Assembly (NCBI RefSeq): GCF_904849725.1
Contig: NC_058523.1
Span: forward strand, 344,265,948-344,329,947
Source of the DNA: Hordeum vulgare subsp. vulgare
Taxonomy: Eukaryota > Streptophyta > Magnoliopsida > Poales > Poaceae
Direction of reading: 5' to 3'
Length of the DNA stretch: 64,000 nt
Shown: positions 62,145 through 64,000 of the stretch, one piece after another
Position numbering within the stretch: the first letter of the stretch is position 1
Layout of the letters: every line of letters starts with the position of its first letter
Notes under the pieces: generated by a model
Told to the model about the DNA's origin: nothing
Seen by the model: the letters and a program-made list of their open reading frames with translations, nothing else
Databases searched by the model: none
Position numbers and translations under genes: made by a program

Positions 62145-64000
62145 TGTGATGTCCTCGATTTGATCATACGCTAATCATACACGCAAATGCGTACGACCAA
62201 GCTCAAGGTCTCACGGGAAGATATCAAAACACAACTCTAGAACAAATAAAACGTACAAGCTTCATATTAAAAGCCAGGGGCCTCGAGGGCTAGAATACAG
62301 AAGCTCGATAAACACATGAGTCAGCGCAAGAAACAATATCCGAGTAGAGACATTAAACATGGGGTGTCTTAGACAAGGCTAGCACAAAGATACAACGACC
62401 GAACGAGGCGAGCCCTCCTCCCTGAGAGCCTCCTAACTACTCCTGGTCTTCAGCGGCCTCCACATAGTAGTAGGCACCGTCGGGGTAGCAGTCGTTGTCA
62501 GCAGGATACTCCATCTCTTGGGCTCCATCATCTGGTCGCAGCAACGGATCAAGGGGACAAAGGGGGAGCAAAGCAACGCTGAGTACTCATCCAAAGTACT
62601 CGCAAGACTTATATCAGAACTATGATAAGGTATGCAACATTATCAAAGGAAGGGGTTTATGTGTACTGACTACAGCAATGCAAGAATAGAGAGAGGGGAC
62701 TAGTCCTATCGAAGACTAGAATCTTCAGGGGTCTTACAGCAATAGACAAGAGTAGAACAGGTAACACAAAGAATAGTCATATTGTTGCAGTAATATTAAT
62801 ATGAGGTCACGCCCCGATATCCTCCCTCGACTCCGTGCGAGGAAGCAATCCCGGAGCAACATTCCAGTTAAGTAACAGTTGTAGTTGTATAAGATCAAGG
62901 CACAACTCTAAGTCGTCATGTAACCGTCGACACGGCTATCTGAATAGTTAATTTCCATCCCTGCAGGGGTGCACCAAGTTTCCCGTACGCTCGATAACAC
63001 TCTGGCAGGACACACTTTTCTGGGTCATGCCCGGCCTTGGAATATCGACACGTCGCAGCCCCACCTAGACTCAACAGAGAGGCCAGCTCACCTGCCTAAA
63101 TCCTAAGCGCACAGGGGTCATGGGCCCATCACCCTTTGCATTCCTGCATGATGCGTGGGAGGCCGAGGTCAGTCCTAGCACCCCTTATTACAAGCGCGAT
63201 GCATATCCGGACCACTCGGGCGCGCGCCGCTCCATTGCTGACGTCTGAAGAGCTTCGGCTGATACCACGACGCCGAGTACCCATAACTTCTCCCGCATAG
63301 CCGGTTAGTGCGAAAAGGTCTCCGACCAACCGTGATCAAATACCCAAATCCATTAACATTTTAATTAACTCATTGACACATGCACGCGGGAATCCAGCCG
63401 CCTAACATTTATTCATCAATGTTCCCAGTAACACGGTCAAGTAACTGTGTGGTTGTAACATCAGGGGGATCCGAGGCATCACCCTCGTTGGATCCCGAAC
63501 GATGTAACCGTCAAGGTGGACTTAGAGGAATCACCCTCGAGGGTCTCACACTTGAGGGGTTGCACAACAGAGACATCATCGGGAGTGGTGAAGGAGGAAT
63601 CACCCTCGATAACCACGACCGACTAGCTGCACTACACAGATATCATCATGAGTACTTCACGAAGTGTCACCCTCGGTACCCAATAGTAGCTCTGAAGCGT
63701 CGTACAACTAAGGAGGGAGTAAGTGTTGTGTCAGGTCTTGGTTCGTCGATCAGGGATCGAGACTCGACAATAAAGCGGGGCAACTGGACTAAGGGGTCAG
63801 AGGGGATGACTCCTCCACCTATACTAAGCAGTTTAAAGTGGGTACTGGAAAGTAGAAGTTCATCAAAATTAGGCTATGCATCAGATATAGGAACTAACTA
63901 CAACAGTAGCAAAATTCTAATGCAAGCATGAGGGGGAAAGAAATGGACGATATAGGAATGATCAAGGGGGTTTGCTTGCCTTGTTGCTCTGCAGCAAAGG
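62145..64000 (-). repeat. Long LTR of a further Gypsy element, running off the window
   Basis: Begins TGTGATGTCCTCGATTTG at 62145 after CCGGG. No coding features; contains the box CCCTGCAGGGGTG at 62959-62971 in the same orientation as in LTR copies A and B, whose sense is minus, so minus-strand sense is inferred. Irregular repeats such as GGAATCACCCTCGA occur at 63528, 63596 and nearby. The other end is outside the window. Confidence 0.75.

Overview
The window is repeat-dense plant DNA and most probably comes from a Triticeae grass (wheat, barley, rye or Aegilops). This is inferred from an Angela/BARE-like Copia LTR (start motif TGTTGGAAATATGCC), Gypsy elements with tRNA-Asp and tRNA-iMet primer-binding sites, a Stowaway MITE with the CTCCCTC...GGGAG terminus, CACTA and Mutator DNA transposons, and very long (>3.6 kb) LTRs. 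I see no intact host gene, no tRNA or rRNA gene and no CRISPR array. Almost all coding sequence is decayed transposon protein.

Layout. 1-9503: a minus-strand Athila-like Gypsy element (left LTR cut by the window edge), inserted in a 5'-truncated LINE (9504-11308). 11966-13501: a solo LTR carrying a Stowaway MITE. About 14150-15883: 3' LTR plus internal tail of another minus-strand Gypsy, entered at 15884 by a CACTA end. 16039-23018: a Mutator-like element (MULE) with long inverted repeats, inserted in the CACTA sequence. 23711-24926: an internally deleted RTE-clade LINE with an 18-bp target duplication. 25579-26765: exon-like gene fragments, possibly transposon-captured. 27708-46521: a composite Gypsy of structure LTR-internal-LTR-internal-LTR, minus strand. 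46522-59840: a plus-strand Angela/BARE-like Copia element whose 5' LTR is interrupted by the Gypsy and whose integrase is split by a 4.9-kb solo LTR (50554-55457). 59841-62144: remnant of a Tat-like Gypsy with a protease-type domain. 62145-64000: the start of another long LTR running off the window.

How it fits together. The insertions are nested and can be ordered: Copia before the composite Gypsy and before the solo LTR; CACTA before MULE and RTE; LINE before the Athila-like element. The two internal copies of the composite Gypsy share two nonsense codons, so both copies probably descend from one defective ancestor. The least expected signals are: (i) a GC-rich palindrome about 35 bp upstream of the TATA box in LTRs of two Gypsy families, with base-pair-preserving substitutions; (ii) an exact 13-bp box (CCCTGCAGGGGTG) at similar distance from a TTGCTGAGT box in otherwise different long LTRs; (iii) extra small ORFs in two Gypsy elements. 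All family assignments are from reading the sequence; no database search was run.
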